Positions 46,964-56,896 of a stretch of DNA of 64,000 bases are shown here, piece after piece (positions within the stretch are counted from its first letter, which is position 1; every line of letters begins with the position of its first letter). Below the pieces are notes generated by a model. That model did no database searches. It saw only the letters and a list, made by a program, of their open reading frames with translations, and was not told the origin of the DNA. This DNA comes from Chimaeribacter coloradensis. GTDB lineage: Bacteria; Pseudomonadota; Gammaproteobacteria; Enterobacterales; Enterobacteriaceae. The DNA is taken from positions 1 to 64,000 of the forward strand of contig NZ_PJZH01000010.1 in NCBI RefSeq assembly GCF_002858715.1. Direction: 5' to 3'. The position numbers and the translations under genes are program-made.

Positions 46964-48205
46964 TTAGCCAACGAGTTTGAACACCCTCTTCCCGGTTTCA
47001 ACACTACTTCCGCTGTCGGCCTTGCTTACCAAATCAGCCCACCATTGCATCATCGGTCGCCGTTGCTCAAGATAATCACTACGGTTATAAGCGCGACGTA
47101 CCTCATTTTTGTCTACATGAGCCAGTGCTGCTTCGATGACATCAGGCGGAAATCCTTCCTCATTGAGTGCCGTACTAGCGATAGAACGTAAACCGTGTGA
47201 TACGAGTACGCCCCCTAAGCCAGCACGCTTAAGTGCGGCATTAACTGTTTTGCTGTTCATTGGCTGGGTTGGTTTGATGCGACTGGGAAAGATAAACTCT
47301 CGGCCACCACTGAGTGACTTCATCATTTCCAGAATAGAAAGAGCCTCATCGGATAGTGGAACCGTATGGTCCCGGTTCATCTTCATTCGAGCTGCAGGAA
47401 TTTTCCATTCGCTAGCATTGAAATCGATCTCATCCCATCGAGCCTCAGCGGCTTCGGCAGGGCGGGTGATGGTGAGAAGTTGCCACATGAAAAGGCATCT
47501 TGTGGACAAGCTGATACTTGCCGTACGCATAGTCTGCATTAGCTGCGGAAGTTGATCCGGGCGGATGCTTGGCATGTTTTTCTTTTGCGGTTTCTCAAAT
47601 GCTTTTCCGATATTTACACTGGGAACTGCATCAATCAGGCCTGTGTTCTGCGCATAAATCATGACTTCGTTAATACGCTGACAAAGGCGGCGAACAGTCT
47701 CTAATGCACCTCTTGCCTGAACCGGCTGAACTGCTTTAACCAAAGTATGAGCCTTAATCTCGGTGACACTGATATCACCGATTGCTGGGAAAACATCTCT
47801 CTCAAGCGAGCGCCAGATATCGTCGGCATAATCTTCGGTTACGCTGGCTTTCTTCACATTCCACCAACGCTCGGCAACTAACAGGAAAGTGTTGGTTTTG
47901 GCCTCTTGAGAATTTCTCACCTGTTCTTTCTGATGTTCCAGAGGATCAATGTCTTTCGCCAATAAAACTTTAGATTCGGCTCTGAGTTTACGAGCATCAG
48001 AAAGCGAGACGGCAGGGTAGGCACCGAAGCTCTGTTTGGTTCGCTGTTTGGTTAGAGGTCGGTAGTAACGGAACTGCCATAGCTTACTGCCGCTGGACTT
48101 GATTAATAGAGTAAGCCCGTCACCATCATACAGCTGGTAATCGGCATCTTTAGGTTTGGCGGCTTTGATTTCCGTATCAGTTAACGGCTTGGTTTTTCTT
48201 GCCAT
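46964..48205 (-). CDS. int: P4-type tyrosine recombinase (island integrase)
   Basis: 413 residues. The N-terminal arm-binding DUF4102-like domain starts MARKTKPLTDTEIKAAKPKD; a core-binding domain follows. Catalytic residues: Arg in LLTITRPAEAAEARW, HGLRSIAS (HxxR), ALAHVDK His, and nucleophile Tyr in RRAYNRSDYLEQRR. ATG 48205 follows GGAG by 7 bases; the in-frame extension to 48232 lies inside the operator-like inverted repeat. Reads away from ssrA, with its promoter next to the attachment site, as expected for integration into the ssrA 3' end. Confidence 0.95.
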   Translation of the reverse strand: MARKTKPLTDTEIKAAKPKDADYQLYDGDGLTLLIKSSGSKLWQFRYYRPLTKQRTKQSFGAYPAVSLSDARKLRAESKVLLAKDIDPLEHQKEQVRNSQEAKTNTFLLVAERWWNVKKASVTEDYADDIWRSLERDVFPAIGDISVTEIKAHTLVKAVQPVQARGALETVRRLCQRINEVMIYAQNTGLIDAVPSVNIGKAFEKPQKKNMPSIRPDQLPQLMQTMRTASISLSTRCLFMWQLLTITRPAEAAEARWDEIDFNASEWKIPAARMKMNRDHTVPLSDEALSILEMMKSLSGGREFIFPSRIKPTQPMNSKTVNAALKRAGLGGVLVSHGLRSIASTALNEEGFPPDVIEAALAHVDKNEVRRAYNRSDYLEQRRPMMQWWADLVSKADSGSSVETGKRVFKLVG

Positions 48206-48223
48206 GGGGAGTCTCCATGCGTT

Positions 48224-48262
48224 TAGGCCCAACGAAAACCATAGAACTTTTCGTTGGGCCTA
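48224..48262. repeat. perfect 15-bp inverted repeat at the integrase promoter
   Basis: TAGGCCCAACGAAAA and TTTTCGTTGGGCCTA separated by 9 bases, 19 bases upstream of the int start. The right arm overlaps the terminal repeat 48254-48277. Probably integrase/excisionase arm site or operator that autoregulates int. Confidence 0.75.
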
Positions 48263-48277
48263 TCAATGGGCCTAAAA
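48254..48277 (+). repeat. terminal direct repeat, right copy
   Basis: 24-bp element matching 26690-26713 at 18 positions, including identical CCTAAAA ends, in the same orientation near the opposite end of the island. Confidence 0.5.
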
Positions 48278-48334
48278 GGTTCGGATTTAATTAGTTCTCT
48301 TCGGACTTCGCGGGACAAATTCAAGGCACAAAAA

Positions 48335-48362
48335 AGCCCGCAGGGCTTGCGCCGTGCGGGCT
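48335..48362 (-). terminator. ssrA terminator
   Basis: AGCCCGCA/TGCGGGCT stem with TTTTTTG on the minus strand, about 47 bases beyond the tmRNA 3' end; an intermediate CATCGG/CCGATG hairpin (48374-48401) lies between, likely a 3' processing structure. Confidence 0.88.
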
Positions 48363-48408
48363 CTTAGGACTTCATCGGATGACTCTGGTAATCACCGATG
48401 GAGAATTT

Positions 48409-48772
48409 TGGTGGAGCTGGGGGGATTTGAACCCCCGTCCGAAATTACTACACCGTCGGTACTACATGCTTAGTCCGTCTTTACATTCGCCTGCCAGCTG
48501 CGGAAGGACACGCCACTGACAAACTAGCTTGATTAGTTTTAGCGCTTCAACCCCAAGCTAGGTCTCCACGCGATCTCTTTTGGGTTTGACCTCTCTTGAT
48601 CCCCGTCCTAAGAGCGGAGGCTAGGGAGAGAGGGCTCTCAGCAGGTTATTAAGCTGCTAAAGCGTAGTTTTCGTCGTTTGCGACTATTTTTTTGCGGTTT
48701 TTTAGCGAGGCCTACCGCACCTCGGCATGCACCTTGGGTTTCGCAAATCCCGTCGAATCCAGAATCAGCCCC
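48409..48772 (-). ncRNA. ssrA: transfer-messenger RNA (tmRNA)
   Basis: 364 nt on the minus strand: 5' GGGGCTGATTCTGG, tRNA-like 3' half with GGTTCAAATCCCCCCAGCTC then CACCA. The tag reading frame at 48681 downward encodes ANDENYALAA followed by TAA. Rescues stalled ribosomes with SmpB, whose gene lies just upstream (same strand, about 50 bases). Its 3' end is the island's attachment site and is reconstituted intact. Confidence 0.97.
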
Positions 48773-48821
48773 AAGTACTATCGGTAAGTATACCAGAACT
48801 TTACCATGCAACGCCAGTCAC

Positions 48822-49304
48822 TTAACGGTTTGCATTTTTCATGATGCGCGCTTTGTCTACCTGCCACTCGCGTGTGCGGGTGTCTTCACGCTTATCATGC
48901 TCTTTTTTACCTTTTGCCACGCCAATTTTGACTTTCGTCCAGGCGTTTTTCCAGTAGAGCGACAGGGCCACGATGGTATAGCCATCGCGGTTGACTGCGC
49001 CGAACAGGGAGCTGAGCTCTTTGCGGTTAAGCAGCAATTTACGGGTGCGCATAGGTTCACACACCACATGTGACGAGGCAACGTTGAGCGGCGTAATGGT
49101 GGCACCAAACAGAAACGCTTCGCCATCGCGGAAAACGACGTAGCTGTCACTGAGGTTGGCTTTACCAGCACGCAGCGATTTAACTTCCCATCCTTGCAAC
49201 GCAAGACCGGCCTCGATCTCTTCTTCAATGAAGTATTCGTGGCGGGCGCGCTTGTTCATCGCAATGGTCGCGGAACCGGGTTTATGTGCTTTTTTCTTAG
49301 TCAT
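48822..49304 (-). CDS. smpB: SsrA-binding protein SmpB
   Basis: 160 residues, family length. Markers: [45 protein letters not shown] and the C-terminal tail [20 protein letters not shown] that enters the ribosomal mRNA channel. Partner of the tmRNA encoded immediately downstream. Divergent from ratA. Confidence 0.98.
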   Translation of the reverse strand: MTKKKAHKPGSATIAMNKRARHEYFIEEEIEAGLALQGWEVKSLRAGKANLSDSYVVFRDGEAFLFGATITPLNVASSHVVCEPMRTRKLLLNRKELSSLFGAVNRDGYTIVALSLYWKNAWTKVKIGVAKGKKEHDKREDTRTREWQVDKARIMKNANR

Positions 49305-49464
49305 AGTGGTCGTTATTATACCGCATGGCGTGGCGAATGAAATCCCTTGAGCCAGAAGCGCTTAGCCTTTTTATGCTCATCTTAGCCTTTAAGGATAAGC
49401 AGTTTTTTGTCACAGGGCAGATAAATGTTATTATCTGTACGTTTTATGACACACAGGAAATGAT

Positions 49465-49899
49465 ATGCCTCAGATCAGCCGTTCTGCGTTGGTGCCCTTC
49501 AGCGCTGAGCAAATGTACCAGTTGGTAAACGATGTTAATTCCTATCCGGAATTTTTGCCAGGCTGCACCGGCAGCCGGGTGCTGGCCGAAGGGCCAACCG
49601 AGATGATGGCGGCCGTTGATGTCGCAAAAGCGGGCATCAGCAAAACCTTTACCACGCGCAATCTGCTCTCCAGCAATCAGAGCATCAAAATGCAGCTGGT
49701 TGACGGCCCCTTCCGCAAGTTAATGGGCGGGTGGCATTTTATCCCGTTGAGCCCGGAAGCGTGCAAAATCGAGTTTAACCTGGATTTTGAGTTCACCAAC
49801 AAGTTGATTGAACTGGCGTTTGGCCGGGTCTTTAAAGAGTTGGCGGGCAGTATGGTTCAGGCATTTACGCAACGTGCAAAAGAGGTCTACAGTGCCTGA
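49465..49899 (+). CDS. ratA: RatA (PasT), START-domain ribosome/ubiquinone-associated protein
   Basis: 144-residue polyketide cyclase/COQ10-like START fold: [57 protein letters not shown]. Reported as a 50S-binding inhibitor of subunit association in E. coli and a persistence factor; homologues bind quinones. Shares an overlap with ratB and precedes it. Confidence 0.92.
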   Translation: MPQISRSALVPFSAEQMYQLVNDVNSYPEFLPGCTGSRVLAEGPTEMMAAVDVAKAGISKTFTTRNLLSSNQSIKMQLVDGPFRKLMGGWHFIPLSPEACKIEFNLDFEFTNKLIELAFGRVFKELAGSMVQAFTQRAKEVYSA

Positions 49900-50176
49900 A
49901 ATCCGTGTCGAGGTGGTGTATGCCCTGCCGGAACGCCAGTATCTCCGCAGTATCAAGCTGGAAGAGGGCAGCAGCGTTGAGCAGGCCATTGTCGCATCCG
50001 GCCTGCTTGAGCAACGCCCCGAGATCGATTTGACCGTTAATAAAGTCGGCATTTATAGCCGGCCGGTCAAATTGGCGGACAAAGTCAACGAAGGCGATCG
50101 GGTCGAAATTTACCGGCCGTTGATTGCTGACCCGAAAGAGCTTCGCCGCCAGCGGGCTGAACGGGCAAAAAAATAA
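49892..50176 (+). CDS. ratB: RatB (PasI), RnfH-family ubiquitin-like protein
   Basis: 94 residues, beta-grasp fold: [60 protein letters not shown]. The start is GTG at 49892, overlapping the ratA stop by 8 bases, with AGAGG 6 bases upstream; this matches the family N-terminus. Forms the conserved ratAB pair and is followed by a strong terminator. Confidence 0.93.
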   Translation: MPEIRVEVVYALPERQYLRSIKLEEGSSVEQAIVASGLLEQRPEIDLTVNKVGIYSRPVKLADKVNEGDRVEIYRPLIADPKELRRQRAERAKK

Positions 50177-50198
50177 GGTGCCGGAAGGCACCTTTTTT
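50176..50198 (+). terminator. terminator of ratAB
   Basis: AGGTGCC, loop GGAA, GGCACCT, TTTTT directly at the ratB stop. Confidence 0.93.
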
Positions 50199-50242
50199 AT
50201 CGTCTTCAACTCACCGGCTGCCGTAACATGCGGCAATCATGC

Positions 50243-50590
50243 TCAGTCTTTCTGGCCTGTCAGCGACGCTTTATTATCCATATTGGTCAGCACACCGCTG
50301 CTGTCAAAGGTCAGCGTCAGCGTCTGTTGTGACACATCTTCATGCCCTGGCTGCTGACGGAAAACATAGAACCAGGTGTTGTTTCCAAACGGGTCCTGCA
50401 GCATCGGCGTACCCAAAACATAAGCCACTTGCTGCTTGGTCATGCCGGTATGAACCTTGGCTACGTCAGCGGGAGACAAGTAGTTCCCCTGATTGATGTC
50501 AGGCCGGTAAACCACCTTTTCCAGTGTGGAACAGCCTGCGGTAAGCATAACAAGTACCACAGCGGCGGCAGTCAGCAATTTACAGCGCAT
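50243..50590 (-). CDS. bamE: BamE (SmpA), outer-membrane assembly lipoprotein
   Basis: 115-residue lipoprotein of the BAM complex. The signal sequence ends LTAGC; mature markers [40 protein letters not shown] and [14 protein letters not shown] are those of BamE. ATG 50590 ([10 protein letters not shown]) aligns with E. coli; a GTG three codons upstream is closer to AAAGGA and cannot be excluded. Convergent with ratAB, downstream of recN on the same strand. Confidence 0.95.
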   Translation of the reverse strand: MRCKLLTAAAVVLVMLTAGCSTLEKVVYRPDINQGNYLSPADVAKVHTGMTKQQVAYVLGTPMLQDPFGNNTWFYVFRQQPGHEDVSQQTLTLTFDSSGVLTNMDNKASLTGQKD

Positions 50591-50702
50591 AGTAATCACA
50601 TTCCTTTAGGGCATAAGATGCCGATGATAATAAACCTTTCGGCAGTTGGGAACCTTTACGAACCCCCTGTATGACCACAGGAAAGCAAAAAAGTTAACTT
50701 TT

Positions 50703-52364
50703 CTATGCCGCCAGTAACTCTTTGGCATTCGCCAGCGTGTTACGGGTCACTTCACTGCCGCCCAGCAGGCGCGCCAGCTCTTGCAGACGGGCGCGTTTAT
50801 CGAGCCGCACCATCGTGGTTTCGGTGGCTTCACCATCGGTCTGTTTGCTGACGAAGTAGTGCTGATGCCCACACCCCGCCACCTGCGGCAGGTGGGTCAC
50901 ACACATGACCTGTGCCGATTCACCCAACTGGCGCAGCAGCTTACCGACGATGGCCGCTGTCGGGCCGCTGATGCCGACGTCCACTTCATCGAAGATCAGG
51001 GCCGGGGTATCCATCTTACGGGCGGTAATCACCTGAATGGCCAGGGCGATACGGGAGAGCTCACCACCGGAGGCCACTTTCGCCAGGGCCTGCAGAGGCT
51101 GGCCGGGGTTGGTTGTCACCTGGAACTCAATATGGTCCGCTCCTTCAGCACTCAGGTGTTCCGGATTAAAAGTAATGTTAATCAGGAATTTGCCGTGCGG
51201 CATGGAGAGCGCCTGCATACTCTGGGTAATCAGGGTGGTGAGTTCATCAGCATAGGCGCGGCGTTTTTCGCTCAACTGGCCGGCAATCTCTGCCGCTTTA
51301 CGGTGATGGCGGGTAACCGCTTCGCTCAGCTCTGCCTGGTCGTTCTCCTGATCTTCCAGCGCCTGCTGTTCATCCAGCAGCTGTTGGTAGAGCAGCGGCA
51401 GCTCCTCCGGGGAGACGCGGTGTTTGCGCGCCAGCGAGAGCTGGCGGGAGAGGCGCTGTTCCAGTTCATACAAGCGGTTCGGGTCAAGATCCAGGCGCTC
51501 GCTGTAATGGCGCAGCTCATCACTCGCTTCACTGATCTGGATAGAGGCCTCTTCCAGCATGGAGAGCAGCTCGCCCATTTTTTCATCGAGTTCAGCCAGC
51601 TCACTCAGCTGGTTTTTTGCCGTGTAGAGCTGGCTGAGAATGTTCTGGTCATCACCATCCGCCAGCAGGTAGAGCGTCTGCTGACTCAGGGAGAGCAACT
51701 GCCCGCTGTTGGCCAGGCGTTTGTATTCGCTGTCAATTTGCTCATATTCGCCCATGACCGGCGAGAACTCGTTCAGCTCTTTCAGCTGGTAATGCAGCAG
51801 CTGGCGGCGCGACTCACGCTCGCTCATCAGCTGTTGATGCTGGGCCAGGGCGCGGCAGCTCTGGTGCCACTCCTGATAGGCCTGGCGCATGGAGGCCATC
51901 AGCCGCGGCTCATCTGCGTAGGCATCAAGCAAGGATTTCTGATGTTCCGGGCGCAGCAGCAACTGGTGGGCGTGCTGGCCGTGGATCTGAATGAGATGCT
52001 GGCCCAGTTCACGAAGCTGTGAGAGAGGTACCGGTGTGCCGTTGATAAAGCCGCGTGAGCGGCCATCCGCACCAATGGTACGGCGCAACAGGCACTCATT
52101 GCCCTCATCCAGCTGATTTTCAGCCAGCCAGTCACGGGCGGAAGGGGTATCGGCCAGGGTAAAGCGGGCGCACAAATCTGCGCGTGCCGCACCGTTACGT
52201 ACCATGCTGCCATCCGCGCGGCTTCCCAGGCAGAGGCCCAGCGCGTCAATTGCAATCGACTTACCCGCACCGGTTTCACCGGTAATCGCGGTCATTCCTG
52301 TCTGAAAATCAATGTCCAGCTCACGGACAATTGCAAAATTACTGATAGTGAGTTGAGCCAGCAT
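50703..52364 (-). CDS. recN: DNA repair protein RecN
   Basis: 553 residues, same as E. coli. SMC-like protein for double-strand-break repair: Walker [21 protein letters not shown], long coiled-coil arms in the middle (about 160-360), ABC signature [18 protein letters not shown] and Walker [18 protein letters not shown] 52364 ([13 protein letters not shown]) is the family start. Two LexA boxes sit directly upstream, so SOS-induced. Confidence 0.97.
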   Translation of the reverse strand: MLAQLTISNFAIVRELDIDFQTGMTAITGETGAGKSIAIDALGLCLGSRADGSMVRNGAARADLCARFTLADTPSARDWLAENQLDEGNECLLRRTIGADGRSRGFINGTPVPLSQLRELGQHLIQIHGQHAHQLLLRPEHQKSLLDAYADEPRLMASMRQAYQEWHQSCRALAQHQQLMSERESRRQLLHYQLKELNEFSPVMGEYEQIDSEYKRLANSGQLLSLSQQTLYLLADGDDQNILSQLYTAKNQLSELAELDEKMGELLSMLEEASIQISEASDELRHYSERLDLDPNRLYELEQRLSRQLSLARKHRVSPEELPLLYQQLLDEQQALEDQENDQAELSEAVTRHHRKAAEIAGQLSEKRRAYADELTTLITQSMQALSMPHGKFLINITFNPEHLSAEGADHIEFQVTTNPGQPLQALAKVASGGELSRIALAIQVITARKMDTPALIFDEVDVGISGPTAAIVGKLLRQLGESAQVMCVTHLPQVAGCGHQHYFVSKQTDGEATETTMVRLDKRARLQELARLLGGSEVTRNTLANAKELLAA

Positions 52365-52374
52365 AGCCACCTTC

Positions 52375-52408
52375 CTGTACATAACTACAGATCTGTAATT
52401 GCGTACAG
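52375..52408. promoter_or_regulatory. two LexA (SOS) boxes of recN
   Basis: CTGTACATAACTACAG (52375-52390) and CTGTAATTGCGTACAG (52393-52408), both CTGT-N8-ACAG. They flank a TATACT -10-like element of the minus-strand recN promoter, 10-44 bases from the start codon. Confidence 0.93.
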
Positions 52409-52450
52409 TATAATCTGGAATAATATCCAGTAAAGTGGGGAATGCGCTTT

Positions 52451-53329
52451 TCAGAACAATTTTTTCGACCAGCCGAGCTTGGTGCTCAATGTGTTGAAAT
52501 AGCTGTAATCTTTAGGATGAATTAAATTCAGGTGGAAGGCACTGCGGCGGATCATCACCTCTTCCCCCTCCTGGATCGGCAACGCAATCTGGCTGTCACA
52601 GCTGATCTCGAGATCGCTGCCGATCTGCGAAAATTTCAGGTGAATGGTGCTGCTGCTGTTGATCACCAGCGGGCGGGCGGAAAGGGTATGGGGGAACATC
52701 GGCACCAGGGCGATCGCGTCCAGCGTGGGGGTCAGGATCGGGCCGCCGCCGGAGAGGGAGTAGGCCGTGGAGCCGGTGGGCGTGGAGATGATCAGGCCAT
52801 CCGAACGCTGCGAAAAGGCGAAGCGGTCATCGATATAGACCTCGAATTCGATCATGTGCGCCACTTTGCCGGGGTGCAGCACCACTTCGTTGATGGCGGT
52901 ACCGATGCGGCAGTGATCGTTGCCGCGCCTGACCTGCGCTTCCAGCAGGAAACGCTGCTCATCGAGGTAGTGGCCCTCCAGCACATCGGCCAGTTGCTGC
53001 TGGGCGTTATCCGGGTCAAGATCGGTGAGAAAACCGAGGTTCCCGCGGTTTACCCCAATGACCTTGATGTCATAACGGGCCAGGACGCGCGCCGCGCCGA
53101 GCATATTGCCGTCACCGCCGACCACCACGGCCAGGTCGGCCTGCTGGCCAATCTCTGCCAGCGTACCGGTGGCGGCGTGCGGCAGTTTCAGTTCCTGCGC
53201 CACCTGGCGCTCAAGAATAACGTCATACCCCTTGCCGCGAAGCCAGTGGTACAGCATCTCATGCGTGGCCAGGGCAGAAGGGTGGCGCGGGTGACCGACG
53301 ATGCCGATACGCTCAAATTTAGTACTCAT
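52451..53329 (-). CDS. nadK: NAD kinase
   Basis: 292 residues, E. coli length. Phosphorylates NAD to NADP. Signatures: [14 protein letters not shown] (GGDG), [40 protein letters not shown] and [17 protein letters not shown] 53329 ([17 protein letters not shown]); the long in-frame upstream reading crosses into grpE on the other strand and is rejected. Divergent from grpE. Confidence 0.97.
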   Translation of the reverse strand: MSTKFERIGIVGHPRHPSALATHEMLYHWLRGKGYDVILERQVAQELKLPHAATGTLAEIGQQADLAVVVGGDGNMLGAARVLARYDIKVIGVNRGNLGFLTDLDPDNAQQQLADVLEGHYLDEQRFLLEAQVRRGNDHCRIGTAINEVVLHPGKVAHMIEFEVYIDDRFAFSQRSDGLIISTPTGSTAYSLSGGGPILTPTLDAIALVPMFPHTLSARPLVINSSSTIHLKFSQIGSDLEISCDSQIALPIQEGEEVMIRRSAFHLNLIHPKDYSYFNTLSTKLGWSKKLF

Positions 53330-53382
53330 TGTCTCACTGGTCCTCAGTATGGGGTTTTGTCCCACACATTGTGAACGGTTCC

Positions 53383-53410
53383 CTTGAAACCCGGGTTTTG
53401 ATCCCCATAA
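53383..53410 (+). promoter_or_regulatory. sigma-32 heat-shock promoter of grpE
   Basis: CTTGAAA (53383-53389) and CCCCATAA (53403-53410) separated by 13 bases, essentially consensus for RpoH, 43 bases before the grpE start. Confidence 0.92.
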
Positions 53411-53452
53411 TAAGCGAACTAGCAAGTGTAATGCTAAAACGCGGAGAATTTC

Positions 53453-54040
53453 ATGAGTAGTAAAGAACAGAACACAGCAAACGAGCAAGTCTCGGATGAG
53501 ATGGAAAAAGATCAGGATCTGCACGCGGAAGCTGGAACCGAGACGGCAGGCGACGTCGATCCGCGTGACGCCCGTATTGCTGAGCTTGAAGCACAACTGA
53601 AAGAAGTTCAGCAACGCGAGCGTGAAAGCCTGCTGCGCGCCAAGGCTGAAGCGGAGAATATCCGTCGTCGTTCTGAACTGGACGTCGAAAAAGCGCATAA
53701 ATTTGCGCTGGAAAAGTTCTCCGGTGAACTGCTGCCGGTCATCGATAACCTGGAGCGCGCGCTGGATCTGGCGGACAAGTCCAACAGTGAGCTGGCCTCT
53801 ATGATCGAAGGCGTGGAGCTGACGCTGAAATCCCTGCTGGATTCCGTACGCAAGTTTGGTATCGAAGTGGTGGGTGACACCAATGTGCCGTTTAACCCGG
53901 AAGTGCATCAGGCGATGACCCTGATGGAGTCCGAGGAACACGAGCCAAACCACGTCATGATGGTGATGCAGAAAGGGTATACGCTGAATGGCCGCCTGCT
54001 GCGCCCTGCCATGGTCGCCGTCTCAAAAGCCAAAGCGTAA
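53453..54040 (+). CDS. grpE: GrpE nucleotide exchange factor
   Basis: 195 residues. Releases ADP from DnaK. Acidic N-terminus, long dimeric helix (about 40-85), four-helix part and C-terminal beta wing with [20 protein letters not shown] and [11 protein letters not shown]. Heat-shock promoter upstream, bidirectional terminator downstream. Divergent from nadK as in other enterobacteria. Confidence 0.98.
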   Translation: MSSKEQNTANEQVSDEMEKDQDLHAEAGTETAGDVDPRDARIAELEAQLKEVQQRERESLLRAKAEAENIRRRSELDVEKAHKFALEKFSGELLPVIDNLERALDLADKSNSELASMIEGVELTLKSLLDSVRKFGIEVVGDTNVPFNPEVHQAMTLMESEEHEPNHVMMVMQKGYTLNGRLLRPAMVAVSKAKA

Positions 54041-54050
54041 TTGAGATGAA

Positions 54051-54073
54051 AAAGGCACCCCCGGGTGCCTTTT
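54051..54073. terminator. bidirectional terminator between grpE and ung
   Basis: AAAGGCACCC CC GGGTGCCTTTTT; symmetrical A/T runs serve convergent grpE and ung. Confidence 0.9.
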
Positions 54074-54096
54074 TCATGGCCGTTGCCGGGCGGGCG

Positions 54097-54786
54097 TCAG
54101 TCGAGCTTTTCCGGCAGCACCGGCGTCCAGTCGATGGGCTGCAGCCCTTGCTTCTCCAGCAGCGCGTTGGTCTGGGAAAAGTGGCGGCAGCCGAGGAACC
54201 CACGGTGCGCCGAGAGCGGTGACGGGTGCGGCGCTTTCAGCACATGGTGGCGCTGGGTGTCGATAAAGCTGCCTTTCTTCTGCGCATGTGACCCCCAGAG
54301 TAAAAACACCACACCTTCGCGGTGTTCGTTGATGGCGGCAATTACGCGGTCGGTGAACGTTTCCCAGCCCAGCCGCGCATGGGAGTGGGCCTGCCCGCGC
54401 TCGACCGTCAGCACCGTATTAAGCAGCATTACCCCTTGTTCAGCCCAGCTCTGCAAACAGCCGTGCTCCGGCCGGTTGAAGCCCGGGATATCACTCTGCA
54501 GCTCTTTGTAGATGTTCACCAGCGACGGCGGCACCGGTACGCCCGGCCGTACGGAGAAGGCTAAACCATGCGCCTGATTTGGCCCGTGGTACGGGTCCTG
54601 CCCCAGAATCACTACCCGCACATCATTCAGTTCGGTGAAACGGAATGCGTTGAACACCTCTTTCTGCGGAGGGTAAATGGTTTTGCCTGCGGCACGCTCC
54701 GCGGCTACAAATGCCAGCGTTTCCTGAAAATAGGGCTGCTCTTTTTCCTGGCCAATCACGTCATGCCAAGTGAGTGAGGTGGGCAT
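54097..54786 (-). CDS. ung: uracil-DNA glycosylase
   Basis: 229 residues, identical in length to E. coli Ung. Removes uracil from DNA. Water-activating [18 protein letters not shown], uracil-binding [11 protein letters not shown] and minor-groove loop [14 protein letters not shown] are all present. The start [15 protein letters not shown] follows GGAGAG. Confidence 0.98.
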   Translation of the reverse strand: MPTSLTWHDVIGQEKEQPYFQETLAFVAAERAAGKTIYPPQKEVFNAFRFTELNDVRVVILGQDPYHGPNQAHGLAFSVRPGVPVPPSLVNIYKELQSDIPGFNRPEHGCLQSWAEQGVMLLNTVLTVERGQAHSHARLGWETFTDRVIAAINEHREGVVFLLWGSHAQKKGSFIDTQRHHVLKAPHPSPLSAHRGFLGCRHFSQTNALLEKQGLQPIDWTPVLPEKLD

Positions 54787-55123
54787 TCACGCTCTCCTTT
54801 GTTTTTGCAGATAATCTGTTGACTATAGAGTACCTGCATCCGCTTACCAGTAAAACGGCTGAAACCGCGATATCTCCCTCATACCTGTTTGTTAGCCCCC
54901 ACATCTTTGATCATTTACAAAAGTCTTGTGTATCCGCGCCCTGGCTATTTTGATTAAAAACAAAAAGTTGCCTTGAACTAACTTTCCCGGTCTGGAAATT
55001 ATTGATTTTAATCAAAGAAGGGGGATTTTTGCGCTGGTATATAGGGGGAAGAAGGGCGGTTTTCCCCTATAAAACCGCGGGTAAATTATCCGGGCGGCGT
55101 CAGGTTGCCCTATGGAGGTAAAG
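54787..55123. other. intergenic regulatory region ung-grcA
   Basis: 337 bases holding the divergent ung and grcA promoters. Apart from the FNR site described separately and a weaker TTGATTAAAAACAA element at 54950-54963, nothing further is recognised. The GC-rich end TATAAAACCGCGGG at 55068 contains a plausible -10. Confidence 0.55.
55002..55015. promoter_or_regulatory. FNR box upstream of grcA
   Basis: TTGATTTTAATCAA is a perfect TTGAT-N4-ATCAA palindrome, about 110 bases before the grcA start. It matches anaerobic activation known for E. coli grcA (yfiD). A second half-conserved copy lies 52 bp upstream. Confidence 0.88.
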
Positions 55124-55507
55124 ATGATTACAGGTATTCAGATTACTCAGGCTGACAACGCGGCACTGGTGAACTCTTTCTGGCTGCTGGACAGCGAAAA
55201 AGAGGAGGCGCGCTGCCTGTGCGCCAAAGCGGAATACCAGGAAGACCAACGTGTTCCCCTGCGGGAGCTGGGCCAGATTGAATATCGCGAAGTACCGGTA
55301 GATGTGCAGCCGACTGTTCGCGTGGAAGGCGGCCAGCACCTGAATGTGAACGTGCTGCGCCGTGAAACCTTGCTGGATGCGGTCGAGCACCCGGAGAAAT
55401 ACCCGCAGCTGACGATTCGTGTGTCCGGTTATGCCGTACGCTTTAACTCCCTGACGCCGGAACAGCAGCGCGATGTGATCGCCCGGACCTTTACCGAAAG
55501 CCTGTAA
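55124..55507 (+). CDS. grcA: autonomous glycyl radical cofactor GrcA (YfiD)
   Basis: 127 residues. Replaces the oxygen-damaged C-terminal piece of pyruvate formate-lyase. The C-terminal half [20 protein letters not shown] and [20 protein letters not shown] contains the glycyl radical Gly in [12 protein letters not shown] 55124 lies 6 bases after GGAGG; E. coli length is the same. FNR-regulated by sequence. Confidence 0.97.
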   Translation: MITGIQITQADNAALVNSFWLLDSEKEEARCLCAKAEYQEDQRVPLRELGQIEYREVPVDVQPTVRVEGGQHLNVNVLRRETLLDAVEHPEKYPQLTIRVSGYAVRFNSLTPEQQRDVIARTFTESL

Positions 55508-55534
55508 CGGCGATTTCACCCAGTACACACATAA

Positions 55535-55558
55535 AAAAGGGGAGCTTCCGCTCCCCTT
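55535..55558 (-). terminator. terminator between grcA and srmB
   Basis: AAGGGGAGC/GCTCCCCTT stem with TTCC loop; TTTTTT on the minus strand favours srmB termination. Confidence 0.88.
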
Positions 55559-55573
55559 CCGCTATCCCACGTA

Positions 55574-56896
55574 TTATTCGCCCGCTGTGCCGGTTGCGGC
55601 TTTGGGCTGACGGCGTTTACCGACGTTTTTGGCATCGCGCTGGCGCACTTTGGCTTTCGGCTTGGCTTTGGCCTGCTTTTTCTCCGCTTCGCGTTTCGCC
55701 AGCACCTTCTTCGACGGCTTACCGTTGCTCTTCTCGTTCGGCACTTTGCTGGTCGGGCGCAGCTCATCAATCACGCGCGGCTTCAGCGGCTCATTAAGAT
55801 AACGGCCGATTTTACCCAGCAGCAGGTGATCGTGCGCTTCCACCAGCGAGATCGCACACCCTTTGCGGCCCGCGCGGCCAGTACGGCCGATACGGTGCAG
55901 GTAGGTGTCCGCGGTGCGCGGCAAGTCGAAGTTGAACACATGGCTGACATCATTGATGTCCAGGCCACGCGCGGCGACGTCAGTGGCGACCAGCACATTC
56001 ACGCGCCCGTCCGTCATGCGTTTGACGGCTTCGTTGCGCTTGGCCTGCACCATTTCCCCTTCGAGGTAACAGGAGTTGATCCCGGCTTCACGCAGCCAGC
56101 TTACCATCTCATGCACACGGTCACGGGTGCGGACAAACACAATCGACTTCTGCACCTCAGGCTGTTTCAGCAGGTGGCAGAGCAGGGCAGTTTTATGCGC
56201 CAGGTTATCGGCCCGGTAGTACCACTGCAGGATTTTTTTGCGCTCGCGGCGTGACGGGTCAGCTTCAATCTCAACCGGGTCCTGCAGCAGGCGCTCGGCG
56301 AAGTCGCGGATGGCATCGCCTTCCAGCGTCGCGGAGAAGAGCATGGTCTGCTTTCTCCAGCGCGTTTCGCCGGCAATTTTCTCAATGTCCTCGGCGAAGC
56401 CCATGTCCAGCATACGGTCTGCTTCATCCAGGATCAGCGTTTCCACTGCGCGGCAGTCGAAATTCTCTTCCTTAATATATTGCAGCAGGCGGCCGGTGGT
56501 GGCGACCACGATATCCTGATTCTCGCTGAAGACTTCGGCGTGGTTCATGTACGCGACACCGCCGGTAATGGTGGCGATATCCAGGGAGGCGTGGGCCGCC
56601 AGTTCGCGCGCCTGGTCGGCAACCTGCATCGCCAGTTCGCGGGTCGGGGTCACAATCAGGATGCGCGGCGGGCCGGATTTCCGGCGTGGGAAATCCAGCA
56701 AATGCTGCATAACCGGCAGCAGAAACGCGGCGGTTTTGCCGGTGCCGGTGGGTGCCGAACCCAGAACGTCACGGCCGTCCATCGCGGGCGGGATCGCCTC
56801 AGCCTGGATAGCGGTGGGGCGGTCGTAGCCTTTATCGCGCAGGGCGGCGAGCAGGCGTTCGTCTAGATCGAGTTCGGAAAAAGTGGTTGCTGTCAT
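55574..56896 (-). CDS. srmB: ATP-dependent RNA helicase SrmB
   Basis: 440-residue DEAD-box helicase for early 50S assembly. Motifs: Q (RPTAIQAEAIPPA), I SAPTGTGKTAA, Ia PTRELAMQ, II LDEADRML, III SATLEG, V ATDVAARGLDI, VI HRIGRTGRAGR. Basic C-terminal tail rich in Lys/Ala (KPSKKVLAKREAEKKQAKAK) contacts rRNA. Length and tail agree with SrmB rather than RhlE or DeaD. Genome order srmB-trmN as in E. coli. Confidence 0.96.
   Translation of the reverse strand: MTATTFSELDLDERLLAALRDKGYDRPTAIQAEAIPPAMDGRDVLGSAPTGTGKTAAFLLPVMQHLLDFPRRKSGPPRILIVTPTRELAMQVADQARELAAHASLDIATITGGVAYMNHAEVFSENQDIVVATTGRLLQYIKEENFDCRAVETLILDEADRMLDMGFAEDIEKIAGETRWRKQTMLFSATLEGDAIRDFAERLLQDPVEIEADPSRRERKKILQWYYRADNLAHKTALLCHLLKQPEVQKSIVFVRTRDRVHEMVSWLREAGINSCYLEGEMVQAKRNEAVKRMTDGRVNVLVATDVAARGLDINDVSHVFNFDLPRTADTYLHRIGRTGRAGRKGCAISLVEAHDHLLLGKIGRYLNEPLKPRVIDELRPTSKVPNEKSNGKPSKKVLAKREAEKKQAKAKPKAKVRQRDAKNVGKRRQPKAATGTAGE

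Larger units (their letters stand above)
26614..48408. mobile_element. CP4-57-like genomic island integrated at ssrA (about 21.8 kb)
   Basis: Bounded on the right by the 3' end of tmRNA with a P4-type integrase beside it, on the left by a degenerate copy of the ssrA end and its downstream hairpin-terminator. Contents (cbtA/cbeA, radC-like, yfjQ, Gp2-like, yfjI, WYL regulator, YfjP-type GTPase, alpA) are the gene set of E. coli CP4-57, which uses the same site. The cargo between alpA and int is strongly AT-rich and carries putative defence genes. Core genes on both sides are GC-rich. Exact left end is inferred. Confidence 0.88.

Noticed and set aside
46751-47191. Plus-strand open frame overlapping the integrase end
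   Set aside because: Antisense to the conserved integrase catalytic domain, no ribosome-binding site, no recognised family.
49465-50176. ratA-ratB as an island-borne toxin-antitoxin module
   Set aside because: They are conserved core genes in fixed synteny with smpB and bamE, outside the island.
53330-53953. N-terminal extension of NadK by about 200 residues
   Set aside because: It runs antisense through grpE and its heat-shock promoter; ATG 53329 gives the exact family length.
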